NCBI RefSeq assembly: GCF_003001935.1
Contig: NZ_PVNG01000026.1
Span: 62,001-126,000, forward strand
Direction of reading: 5' to 3'
From: Nonomuraea fuscirosea
Lineage (GTDB): Bacteria > Actinomycetota > Actinomycetes > Streptosporangiales > Streptosporangiaceae
DNA: 64,000 bases
The translations under genes were made by a program, and so were the position numbers. This document shows positions 24,653 through 31,870 of this stretch, in pieces. Each line of letters starts with the position of its first letter. Position 1 is the first letter of the stretch. The notes under the pieces are model-generated. The model did not search any database. It was given only the letters and a program-made list of their open reading frames with translations, and was not told where the DNA came from.

Positions 24653-25027
24653 GTGGCACTCGAAAAGCCCGAGATCGACTTCCCGGGGGGCAACCCGCCC
24701 GCCGACCTGGAGATCGAGGACCTGACCGTGGGCGACGGCGCCGAGGCCAAGCCCGGTCAGACCGTCCGCGTCCATTACGTGGGCGTCTCGTTCTCGTCCG
24801 GGGAGGAGTTCGACGCGTCGTGGAACCGCGGCCAGCCGTTCGAATTCCAGCTGGGCGCCGGACGCGTCATCGGGGGCTGGGACAAGGGCGTCGCGGGCAT
24901 GAAGGTCGGCGGCCGGCGCAAGCTCGTCATCCCGCCGCACCTCGGCTACGGCACCCGTGGCGCCCCGCCGCGCATCAAGCCGAACGAGACGCTCATCTTC
25001 GTCGTCGACCTGCTCGGCCTGAGCTGA
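24653..25027 (+). CDS. FKBP-type peptidyl-prolyl cis-trans isomerase
   Basis: The 124-residue protein is a single FKBP domain: VRVHYVGVSFSSGEEFDAS, FQLGAGRVIGGWDKGVAGMKVGGRRKLVIPPHLGYG, and a closing TLIFVVDLLGL. The residues that shape the FK506/prolyl pocket (Tyr, Phe/Asp near 37-42, Val-Ile-Gly-Gly-Trp, Tyr near the end) are present. It lacks a signal peptide, so it acts in the cytoplasm as a folding helper. GTG at 24653 is the start, with AGGAG 7 bases upstream. It is similar in size to stand-alone actinomycete FkbA-type proteins. Confidence 0.93.
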   Translation: MALEKPEIDFPGGNPPADLEIEDLTVGDGAEAKPGQTVRVHYVGVSFSSGEEFDASWNRGQPFEFQLGAGRVIGGWDKGVAGMKVGGRRKLVIPPHLGYGTRGAPPRIKPNETLIFVVDLLGLS

Positions 25028-25274
25028 CGCCCCGTTCGCCACAGGCGGTGTGACGTCCGACCGTCTCATCGCTGCACGCGGCGCGACGTGAACCTGAGTT
25101 CCGTCGCCCTGTGCGGTGCGGCGTGCCCGGCGCCGGTCGGTTTCCACGATCCGGCGCCGGCGCGGCCGATCACCCAACTTGCTTCGCGCCCGATTCGCCC
25201 GCTGGTTCGAGACACTCCGCGGGTATGCCGATATCGGGTAGGGAAATGTCACCTGCGTGAGGCACCATAGGCGT

Positions 25275-26801
25275 GTGCTTCTGATCGACGTGGTGCGGGT
25301 TTCGGAGGCGGTGACGCGCACGTCCGCCAGGCTCGGCAAGATCGGCCACCTGGCGGAGCTGCTGGGCAGAGTCGGCCCTGACGAGGCGGAGATCGCCATC
25401 TCCTACCTCTCGGGCGAGCTGCCGCAGCGGCAGGTCGGTGTGGGCTGGCGCACTCTGGAGGACATCCCCCAGCCCAAGCTGGCCGCCACCGCCACGCTCA
25501 CGGCGGTCGACGAGCTGCTCAGCCGGATCAAGGCCGTCTCAGGCCAGGGCTCGCAGGCGGCCCGCAAGGCCCTGGTGGCCGAGCTGTTCGCCGGCCTCAC
25601 CAGCCAGGAGCAGCAGTTCATGCGCCGGCTGCTGCACGGCGAGCTGCGGCAGGGCGCGCTCGACGGCGTCATGATCGAGGCCGTGGCCAAGGCGTCCGGC
25701 GCGCCGTCCGCCGACGTGCGGCGGGCGCTCACCCTGCGCGGCTGGCTCCCGGCCGTCGGGGCGGCGGCGCTGGGCGGCGGCGTCGAGGCGCTGCGCGGGT
25801 TCCGGCTGGAGGTGGGGCGGGCGGTCTCGCCGATGCTGGCGGGCAGCGCGCCCAACGTGGCCGCCGCCCTGGAGAAGGCCGGCACGCCGGCGGCGCTGGA
25901 GTGGAAGCTCGACGGCGTACGCGTGCAGGCCCACCGCTCCGGCCCTTCGACCGTGACGGTCTTCACCCGTACGCTCGACGACATCACCGCGCAGGTCCCC
26001 GAGCTGGTCGAGGCGGTGCTCGCCATGCCCTCCGACGATCTGGTCCTCGACGGCGAGGTGATCGCGCTGCGGCCCGACGGCCGGCCGCACCCGTTCCAGG
26101 TGACGGCGAGCCGCGTCTCCAGCAAGACCGGCGTCGAGCGGCTGCGCGAGCAGACGCCGCTGAGCGTGTTCTTCTTCGACGCGCTGCGCGTCGACGGGGT
26201 CGACCTGCTCGACCTGCCCTACTCCCAGCGCCAGGAGGCCCTGGCCGGCGCGGTCCCGCCGGGTCTGCTGACGCCACGGCTGGTGACGGGGGACGTGGCG
26301 GAGGCGGAGAAGTTCTTCACCGACGTGGTCAGGGCGGGCCACGAGGGCCTGGTCGTCAAGTCCCTCGCCTCCCCCTACGCGGCCGGGCGGCGGGGAGCGG
26401 GCTGGATCAAGGTCAAGCCGCGCCACACGCTCGACCTCGTGGTCCTGGCCGCCGAATGGGGCCACGGCCGGCGCGAGGGCAAGCTGTCCAACCTGCATCT
26501 GGGCGCGCGCGACCCTGAGGGCGGGTTCGTGATGCTCGGCAAGACCTTCAAGGGTCTGACGGACGAGCTGCTGGCCTGGCAGACCGAGCGCTTCCTCGAG
26601 CTCGCCGAGGGCCCGACGGACGGGTGGACGGTCACCCTGCGGCCCGAGCTCGTCGTGGAGATCGCCTTCGACGGGGTGCAACGCTCGCCCCGCTATCCGG
26701 GCGGCATGGCTCTGCGCTTCGCCCGCGTGCTCCGCTACCGGCCCGACAAGCGTGTCGAGGACGCCGACACGGTCGACACGGTGCGCTCCCTCATGCTGTA
26801 A
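25275..26801 (+). CDS. ligB: ATP-dependent DNA ligase (LigB-like)
   Basis: The 508-residue enzyme has the nucleotidyltransferase motif I EWKLDGVR with adenylated Lys211, motif III SVFFFDALRVDG, motif IV GHEGLVVKS, and motif V WIKVKPRH, plus an N-terminal DNA-binding domain of about 190 residues. Size and layout match actinobacterial LigB, an accessory nick-sealing ligase; the essential NAD-dependent LigA is a different protein. GTG at 25275 (MLLIDVV) is chosen because homologues start at this position; a GTG 18 bases upstream extends the frame by six unlikely residues. The 247-base gap before it has two CCGGCGCCGG palindromes but no clear gene. Confidence 0.9.
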   Translation: MLLIDVVRVSEAVTRTSARLGKIGHLAELLGRVGPDEAEIAISYLSGELPQRQVGVGWRTLEDIPQPKLAATATLTAVDELLSRIKAVSGQGSQAARKALVAELFAGLTSQEQQFMRRLLHGELRQGALDGVMIEAVAKASGAPSADVRRALTLRGWLPAVGAAALGGGVEALRGFRLEVGRAVSPMLAGSAPNVAAALEKAGTPAALEWKLDGVRVQAHRSGPSTVTVFTRTLDDITAQVPELVEAVLAMPSDDLVLDGEVIALRPDGRPHPFQVTASRVSSKTGVERLREQTPLSVFFFDALRVDGVDLLDLPYSQRQEALAGAVPPGLLTPRLVTGDVAEAEKFFTDVVRAGHEGLVVKSLASPYAAGRRGAGWIKVKPRHTLDLVVLAAEWGHGRREGKLSNLHLGARDPEGGFVMLGKTFKGLTDELLAWQTERFLELAEGPTDGWTVTLRPELVVEIAFDGVQRSPRYPGGMALRFARVLRYRPDKRVEDADTVDTVRSLML

Positions 26802-26928
26802 CCGGCGACCGCCTGTCACGGGCCGCCCTTCCGCTTTCCCCACGTCCCCGCCTCTGCCGCGTGCACCGAGTTGTGGTGTTCTCCTGATCCGCGAAGATCC
26901 TTGGCCTACGCTTGGCGATCTGGGCACT

Positions 26929-26999
26929 CTTATGGCATAAGTGAGATATTTCACGGAACATCCCATTAAGTTGCCTTTACCTGGCATTTGTCGCATATG
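26929..26999 (+). promoter_or_regulatory. CRP-like site and promoter upstream of the RlpA-like gene
   Basis: GTGA-N6-TCAC (26941-26954) matches the core of CRP sites, and the 13-bp palindrome CTTATGGCATAAG (26929-26941) abuts it. Downstream, TTGCCT (26971-26976) and CATATG (26994-26999) form a 17-spaced promoter-like pair. If transcription starts near 27006, the CRP-like site is centred around -58, a typical activator position. Streptomyces and mycobacterial wall-remodelling rpf genes are CRP-controlled, which makes this context plausible. Confidence 0.5.
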
Positions 27000-27116
27000 T
27001 TCGTGCTCGCCGCGCGGGGCCCCCGCCCCGCCGATGGATCGGCCGCCGCGACGCCCTCGCTCCCCCACGGTCCGGCCTTTCCTCGTCCTTTCCCCTACCT
27101 AGGACCGTGGTTTACC
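27000..27116 (+). other. Structured 5' leader of the RlpA-like gene
   Basis: About 110 bases of putative leader hold three dyads: GCGGGG/CCCCGC, the perfect GCCGATGGATCGGC, and a 9-bp stem CCACGGTCC (27067-27075) with GGACCGTGG (27103-27111) that ends 5 bases before the TTG start. The last stem would mask the ribosome-binding region. The sequence does not show the conserved core expected of a ydaO (c-di-AMP) riboswitch, as far as I can judge by eye. Confidence 0.35.
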
Positions 27117-27806
27117 TTGGGCCAGCACTCCCGCACGCCGTCCCCCGACGCCCGCAAGCCGTCCGCCAGCAAGCGCCGCTGGACCACCGTCGCGGTCGGC
27201 GCCGCCGTCGTGGCGGCCGCCTCGACCACCGCCTGGGCGGCCATCGGCGACGACGACTCCGCCAAGCGGGCGGCGACGACCCCGAACCCGCCCTCCGCCG
27301 CTCCCAGCAGCACCAAGGTGGACTCCGTACCCGAGCCGGCGAACCAGGGCTCTCCGCACCAGCCGCCGGCCACGTCGCGGCCGAAGAGCACCCGTTCCCC
27401 GCGACCGGCTGAAACCCCGCGCGCGACCGGATCCTCGGCCTCGGCGCGGGGGACGGGCGCTCGGGAGCGGACGGCCAAGACCGTCGAGAACGAGGCGAAG
27501 AAGCCGAAGTTCCGCGTGCTCTCGTCCGGCAGGTGCGGCGCCTCGTACTACGGCGACCCTCAGCTGACGGCGAGCGGCGAGCGCTTCAACCCCGCCGCCA
27601 TGACCGCCGCGCACAAGACGCTGCCGCTGGGCAGCAAGGTACGCGTCACGAACCCGCACAGCGGAGAGTCGGTGACCGTGCGCATCAACGACCGGGGCCC
27701 GTACGTCGGCGGTCGCTGCCTCGACCTGTCCAGGGCCGCGTTCGCCGCCATCGGCAATGTCAGCTCCGGGGTCATGCGGGTGAAGTACGAGGTCCTGGCC
27801 CGCTGA
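27117..27806 (+). CDS. Exported RlpA-like double-psi beta-barrel protein
   Basis: The 229-residue protein has a short cytoplasmic start (MGQHSRTPSPDARKPSASKRRW), one hydrophobic segment (TTVAVGAAVVAAASTTAWAA), a disordered Pro/Ser/Thr-rich stretch of about 100 residues, and a C-terminal RlpA/DPBB domain (ASYYGDPQLTASGERFNPAAMTAAHKTLPLGSKVRVTNP...INDRGPY...LDLSRAAF). RlpA-like domains cleave or bind peptidoglycan. TTG at 27117 is inferred because MGxHSR starts are frequent in actinobacterial exported proteins and the upstream frame is poor; this is the weakest part of the call. The upstream CRP-like site and stem-loops suggest control linked to growth or starvation. Confidence 0.75.
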   Translation: MGQHSRTPSPDARKPSASKRRWTTVAVGAAVVAAASTTAWAAIGDDDSAKRAATTPNPPSAAPSSTKVDSVPEPANQGSPHQPPATSRPKSTRSPRPAETPRATGSSASARGTGARERTAKTVENEAKKPKFRVLSSGRCGASYYGDPQLTASGERFNPAAMTAAHKTLPLGSKVRVTNPHSGESVTVRINDRGPYVGGRCLDLSRAAFAAIGNVSSGVMRVKYEVLAR

Positions 27807-27876
27807 CGGCCCGACAGGCGACTCCTCCTCACCGACATATGCGGCACCACCGCCGCCGGGGTCGTCTCAGCAGCAG

Positions 27877-27936
27877 CCTGCTTCTGCGGCCTGCTTCTGC
27901 GGCCTGCTTCTGCGGCCTGCTTCTGCGGCCTGCTTC
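27877..27936. repeat. 13-bp direct repeat, four and a half copies
   Basis: The unit cctgcttctgcgg is repeated exactly four times (27877-27928) with a partial fifth. It lies between the RlpA-like gene and a broken hydrolase gene, outside coding sequence. Confidence 0.9.
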
Positions 27937-27978
27937 GCCCAGGGCCGATCGGAGCTGCCGGCTTCGGCTCGGGTCGGA

Positions 27979-28455
27979 TCAGAAGCGGCCGGCTGGCGGG
28001 TCCGTGAACGGGTCTCTTCCCCCGTCCAGAGCGATGGTCGGGACGGTGACGACCGGACGTGCGGCGAGCAGTTCCTCGTACCGGTCATACCGGCGTTCGC
28101 CGTCGGCGAGGCTCAGCCGCCAGCGGTAGTAGTGCAGCACGACGGCGACGTGGTCGGGGTTGTCGAAGGCGGCGGCGGTGCGCTCGACGGTGGCGTCGTC
28201 GAAGTCCCAGGTCGGCGAGACGAGATGTCAGAGGTAGCGCGCCAGGTCGTCGCGCCGGATCCTGTCCTCCATGGCGTTCCTGCCGCGCTCGGTGCCGAAG
28301 GAGAACATGTACCACCAAGCGCGCTCGGCCTCGGGCGGTTTGGGCCGAAGGTTGTCCCACAGGTCGGTGACGCGATAGCCGCTCACCGGGACCACGGCCT
28401 GGCAGCGTTCCGGCCACAGGGCCCCGATGACGGTGGCGGTCCGCGCGCCCCGTTA
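27979..28455 (-). pseudogene. Alpha/beta hydrolase fragment with in-frame stop
   Basis: The minus frame from 28452 reads GARTATVIGALWPERCQ..VPVSGY, then WWYMFSFGTERGRNAMEDRIRRD, an in-frame TGA within ARYL*HLVSPTWDFDD (about 28230), and DNPDHVAVVLHYYRWRLSLADGE...VPTIALDGG before a TGA at 27979. This is recognisably the middle and cap region of an epoxide-hydrolase-like alpha/beta hydrolase family (LASPKWDFDD...HNYRWRL). The first ~100 residues with the nucleophile elbow and the last part with the catalytic His are missing. TAA stops the frame upstream at 28455. The internal TGA is a single-base change from TGG. It cannot encode an active enzyme. Confidence 0.8.
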
Positions 28456-28516
28456 GCGTGCCTCGCCCGGGAGCGTGGTTCCCACAGAGTGGGCGTGCTC
28501 TGCCTGTGCCGCGACC

Positions 28517-28620
28517 CCGACAGGGTGTGCACGCCCTCCCGAGTGCCGGCCCGACAGGCTGTGCACGCCCTTCCTGGGTGCCCGCCCGACAGGTTGTGCA
28601 CGCCTTCCCGGGTGCCTGTC
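28517..28620. repeat. Three imperfect tandem copies of a 34-35-bp unit
   Basis: Copies begin at 28517, 28551 and 28586, each of the form ccgacagg-n-tgtgcacgcc followed by ttcccgggtgcc variants. They lie between the hydrolase fragment and the tetR stop codon. The unit has no spacer/repeat alternation, so it is not a CRISPR array. Confidence 0.85.
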
Positions 28621-28670
28621 CCCGCGCTGCCGTTCTGCACGGCCGATCCGTACTAGCGGGCCGTACGCAC

Positions 28671-29282
28671 CTACGGGCGCAGTGCCTGCGCGGTGGGGGT
28701 GGCCGTCGTGAGCGGTGCCGTGTCGAGCAGGACGGAGGCGGCCGCGCGGGCGGTGGTGGCGGCCGAGGGATCGTGGTCCAGGCTCGCGGACTGCGCCGCG
28801 CCGTCGTACAGCAGGAGGAGCTGGCGAGCCAGTGTGTCGGGGTCGGCGTATCCGGCCGCGGTGAGCAGCCCGGCGAACAGGTCACGGAGCCAGGCGCGGC
28901 AGTCCTCGGCGACCTTGCGGACGGCGCTGTTCTCCGGCGCCTCCGAGGTCGCCCGCGCGAAGGCGCAGCCGTTGTACCGAGGGTCCGTGAACGTCTCGCC
29001 CAGCGCGTCGAAGACGCCGAGCACCTGCTCGCGCGGGGCACGGAAGCGTGTCAGCGTACGGGCGACCAGGTCTCTCCTGCGCGCGAAGCGGAGTTCGAGG
29101 TAGGCGCAGACCAGACCCTCCTTGCTGCGGAAGGTGTTGTAGAGCGACGCCTTGGCCACCCCGGCGTGTTCGATCACGCGGTCGATGCCGACGGTCTGGA
29201 TGCCTTCGCTGTAGAACAGCTCGTCAGCCGCCTCCAGCAGCCGCTCACGCGCGGACGCCTTGGCCGCGGTCCTGGCCGCCAT
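28671..29282 (-). CDS. TetR family transcriptional regulator
   Basis: The 203-residue protein has a TetR DNA-binding domain (LLEAADELFYSEGIQTVGIDRVIEHAGVAKASLYNTFRSKEGL) of the AcrR/YxaF type and a C-terminal ligand domain with a cysteine in NGCAFARA. ATG at 29282 (MAARTAAKAS) is chosen: GGAGG lies about 12 bases upstream, and an ATG at 29294 would be too close to it. An operator identical in core to one in front of the MFS gene (30741-30754) lies in its own promoter at 29342-29353. It therefore probably represses itself and the MFS exporter. Confidence 0.9.
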   Translation of the reverse strand: MAARTAAKASARERLLEAADELFYSEGIQTVGIDRVIEHAGVAKASLYNTFRSKEGLVCAYLELRFARRRDLVARTLTRFRAPREQVLGVFDALGETFTDPRYNGCAFARATSEAPENSAVRKVAEDCRAWLRDLFAGLLTAAGYADPDTLARQLLLLYDGAAQSASLDHDPSAATTARAAASVLLDTAPLTTATPTAQALRP

Positions 29283-29341
29283 GGCTACCACCATCCTCCG
29301 GGGAGACCTGTTCACCCTGACCTTGATGCGTTCCGTACTCG

Positions 29342-29353
29342 ACAGACCTGTCT
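29342..29353. promoter_or_regulatory. TetR operator upstream of tetR
   Basis: ACAGACCTGTCT, shared at 12 of 12 positions with the operator before the MFS gene (30741-30752). It lies 60 bases before the tetR start codon and just before the MFS stop codon (29376). Confidence 0.7.
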
Positions 29354-29375
29354 ACCTTAACGCGGAAAAGATCCA

Positions 29376-30698
29376 TCAGCCCTCCGAGACCCGCACCGCA
29401 TTCTCCTGGAAGGGGGAGGTCTCCTGCCGCCGCTCGGCGCGACGGCCGCTCAGCACGAGCACCGTCAGGGCCGCGAGGGCCAGCACGATGACGGCGGCGC
29501 CGTACTCCTCGGACGTCCGCGTCAGGCCGCCGCCGTACACGACCAGCACACCGGCGATCACGGCCGGAAGGCCCAGACCGACGTAGCAGACGACGTACAG
29601 GAGGGACAGGACGCCGGCTCGCTCGCGCGACTCCACCCGCGGGACGACCAGCCTGATGCCGCCCTGGAACCCGCTGCCGAAACCGACGCCGGAGATCGCG
29701 GCGCCGACGAAGAACCCGATCGCGGACGACGCGCCGCCATCGCCCCAGGCGATGGACAGCAATGTGATCAGCACGCCGGCGATCAGCGTGCTGATGCTGA
29801 TCGGCAGCATGACCCGCGTCGTGGCCCGGCGCAGCAGCACGACGGCCAGACCGGCGGAGAGCGCGAGGACGAGCAGGGGCAGACCACCCCACAGCACGGA
29901 GGTGGAGTGCAGCAGGGTCCGCGTGATGGCCGGGCCGAGCGCGCCGTACAGGCCGCTGAGCGACCACACCGCGAACATCAGAGGTGCGGCGACGGCTATC
30001 GGCGTACGCGCCGACCTGGGCAGCTTGAACTCGGGGACCATGCTGGCCAGCGCGCCCGGCCCGCGGCTCACCGTCTCCTTCAGAGCCAGGACGGCCAGCG
30101 CCTGCAGCACGAAGACCCCGAGCAGCACCGCGTAGACGAGACGGGTGGGCGCCGGCAGGTACTGCACGATCAGTCCGGAGGCCAGGACGCCGCTCGCGGT
30201 TCCCATCAGGGGCGCGAACGAGTTGAGGAAGCCGCCCTTGCGCGCGTCGATGTCGAGCATCCCGGCGCCGATGGCACCGACCGCCGCGCCCGCGCTCAGC
30301 CCCTGGAGGACACGGCCGGCCAGCAGGGCGCCCACGCTGTCGGCGGTGATGAACGCGACCATGGCCAGCGCCTGCACGATCAGAGCCGTCACGAGGACCG
30401 GACGCCGGCCGACCTGGTCGGACAACCTGCCGAAGATCAACAGCGAGGACAGCACGGCCACCGCGTACACGCCGAAGACGACGGTGGTGGTGATGGGCGA
30501 GAAGCCCCAATGCTGCTGGTAGACCGCGTAGAGAGGGGTCGGCGCGCTGGACGATCCCAGGAACGACACCAGGATGGAGGCCAGCAAGGCCATGGACGCC
30601 CTGGGCCCCAGACTGCGGTGTGGGGCCGCGTGTGCGGGGGGTCGCTTGATCGGGACGACATAGGGGGCGGAGCCGGCAGTGGTGGAGGTGCAGGTCAT
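29376..30698 (-). CDS. MFS drug/proton antiporter-like transporter
   Basis: The 440-residue protein is a 12-helix major facilitator: a loop 2-3 signature FGRLSDQVGRRPVLV, GRVLQGLSAGAAVGAIGAGMLDID, and regular hydrophobic segments from ASMALLASILVSFLG onward. ATG at 30698 (MTCTST) is used; the longer frame runs through the operator. It is inducible by inference, because a 14-bp palindrome bound by the neighbouring TetR type sits about 45 bases upstream. It most likely exports a toxic compound or a metabolite; the substrate is unknown. Confidence 0.88.
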   Translation of the reverse strand: MTCTSTTAGSAPYVVPIKRPPAHAAPHRSLGPRASMALLASILVSFLGSSSAPTPLYAVYQQHWGFSPITTTVVFGVYAVAVLSSLLIFGRLSDQVGRRPVLVTALIVQALAMVAFITADSVGALLAGRVLQGLSAGAAVGAIGAGMLDIDARKGGFLNSFAPLMGTASGVLASGLIVQYLPAPTRLVYAVLLGVFVLQALAVLALKETVSRGPGALASMVPEFKLPRSARTPIAVAAPLMFAVWSLSGLYGALGPAITRTLLHSTSVLWGGLPLLVLALSAGLAVVLLRRATTRVMLPISISTLIAGVLITLLSIAWGDGGASSAIGFFVGAAISGVGFGSGFQGGIRLVVPRVESRERAGVLSLLYVVCYVGLGLPAVIAGVLVVYGGGLTRTSEEYGAAVIVLALAALTVLVLSGRRAERRQETSPFQENAVRVSEG

Positions 30699-30740
30699 GG
30701 GATCACATATCTCTAGGCATGCAACAAACGCCCCCACTAT

Positions 30741-30754
30741 ACAGACCTGTCTGT
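30741..30754. promoter_or_regulatory. TetR operator upstream of the MFS gene
   Basis: ACAGAC-CT-GTCTGT, a perfect dyad with 6-bp arms, overlaps TATAGT on the minus strand, a likely -10. Repressor binding would block this promoter. Confidence 0.75.
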
Positions 30755-30859
30755 TCAATAGAGTCTGACGGGAGTAAAACCACGCTGCGTGAGGCGCGCA
30801 GTCCCGTCGCGGGTGCGGCCGTCAGCCCAGGAACTATCGGGCGGACCCTCCGAATGCGG

Positions 30860-30970
30860 CCGTACGGGCTCATGCGGGCGAAGGCACCCGCGACATGAGC
30901 CCGTACGGCATGCGTCTCAGCCGGGTCGAGCTGCGCCTGGCAGCCCCGGGTCGAGCTGCGCTTGGCAGCC
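30860..30970. repeat. 15-bp stem hairpin followed by a 25-bp direct repeat
   Basis: CCGTACGGGCTCATG (30860-30874) pairs perfectly with CATGAGCCCGTACGG (30894-30908) around a 19-base loop that itself holds CGGG/CCCG. It could end transcription of the degenerate SDR gene. Directly after it ccgggtcgagctgcgc-n-tggcagcc occurs twice (30921-30945 and 30946-30970). The gap 30755-31030 shows no gene. Confidence 0.7.
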
Positions 30971-31030
30971 GACCCGGCCGTGCGCCTCAGCCGGCCCAGG
31001 CTCGCGCTTCAACCGGTTCGACCAGATACC

Positions 31031-31541
31031 TCAACCGGCCTGGCCGTGCGCCTCCACCGACAGGTCCTGCCAGTCGTCCCAGGTCTTGAGCCGGTTGGCA
31101 TAAGCCTGCTGGATCATCGGGTAGAAGCCCTTGCCGAAGAGCACCCGGAGAGGGGGATTGTCGGAGTCGACGAGCTTGAGGAGGGCCTGGGCCGCGGCGG
31201 CCGGGTCGCCGGCGGGCAGCTTGCCCGCGACCCCGGCCAGGGCTGGCGGACACCGTCGTAGCTCGGGAGAGGCTCGACCTTGTGGCCGTTGTCGAGCGGA
31301 TTCGGGTTCTTGGCGGACCTGGTGGCGAAACCGCCGGGCTCGATCATGGTCACCTTGACGCCGAAGCCGACGACCTCGCCCGCGAGCGACTCGTTCAGGG
31401 CTTCCAGCGCCCACTTGGAGGCGTGGTGCGCACCGCCGAGCGGCATGGCGATGAGCTCCGCCGCCGAGGACATCTGGATGATGTGTCCTGACTTCTGCTC
31501 ACGCAAGTACGGCAGCGCGGCCTGGACGACCCAGAACGCGT
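31031..31541 (-). pseudogene. SDR pseudogene, 5' deleted and frameshifted
   Basis: Reading leftward from 31541 the frame gives HAFWVVQAALPYLREQKSG and the SDR catalytic region (MSSAAELIAMPLGGAHHASKWALEALNESLAGEV, with HHASK in place of YxxSK), then VTMIEPGGFATRS. At about 31242 a missing G shifts the frame; the other frame resumes with ALAGVAGKLPAGDPAAAAQALLKLVDSDNPP to a stop at 31031. The N-terminal Rossmann glycine motif and roughly 90-100 residues are absent. The intact protein would be a ketoreductase-type SDR commonly paired with a LysR regulator. Confidence 0.82.
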
Positions 31542-31724
31542 GAGGTGGTCAACGCCCTGCCCGCCCACTCAGCCCGCTACTGGAACCGCCCGGACATCAC
31601 CTGGTTGCCCTTCGCCGACTTCGAACCTCTGTCCCATGGTCTGGTGTGGCGCGCCGAGACCGAGAACGCCGCCATCGGCGCACTCGCCCAGACCGTACGA
31701 GACCTCGGCCCGCTCCACCTGTAA
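31542..31724 (+). pseudogene. LysR regulator fragment (C-terminal ~60 residues)
   Basis: The + frame from 31542 reads EVVNALPAHSARYWNRPDI then TWLPFADFEPLSHGLVWRAE and TENAAIGALAQTVRDLGPL to TAA at 31722. It matches the end of LysR-type substrate-binding domains (VPAHSARYWxRPDI...P..DxEPL.HGLVWR). No helix-turn-helix or start codon remains. It abuts the 5'-deleted SDR gene that runs the other way. Confidence 0.75.
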
Positions 31725-31870
31725 CCATCACCCGACCAGGCGACACGCCTGAAGGCGGACTGTTCCAAGGGCGGGCACGGGACATGGACGGCGCCGAGGC
31801 CGACGTCTCGGTGCCGAGGTGGCCCGCAAGGCTGCGCGCGGAGGTTGGCCGGAGCCCGGAGATGTTCTTC

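Noticed and set aside
25128..25166. Twin CCGGCGCCGG palindromes between the FKBP and ligase genes as a terminator or operator
   Set aside because: They are self-complementary GC strings common in this composition, without a T-tract or defined position relative to a promoter.
27000..27116. Possible ydaO (c-di-AMP) riboswitch before the RlpA-like gene
   Set aside because: The leader is short and I could not see the conserved ydaO core; only simple hairpins are evident. A covariance search (Infernal with RF00379) would decide.
28517..28620. CRISPR-like array
   Set aside because: The three 34-35-bp units are directly adjacent, with no distinct spacers, and no cas genes are in the window.
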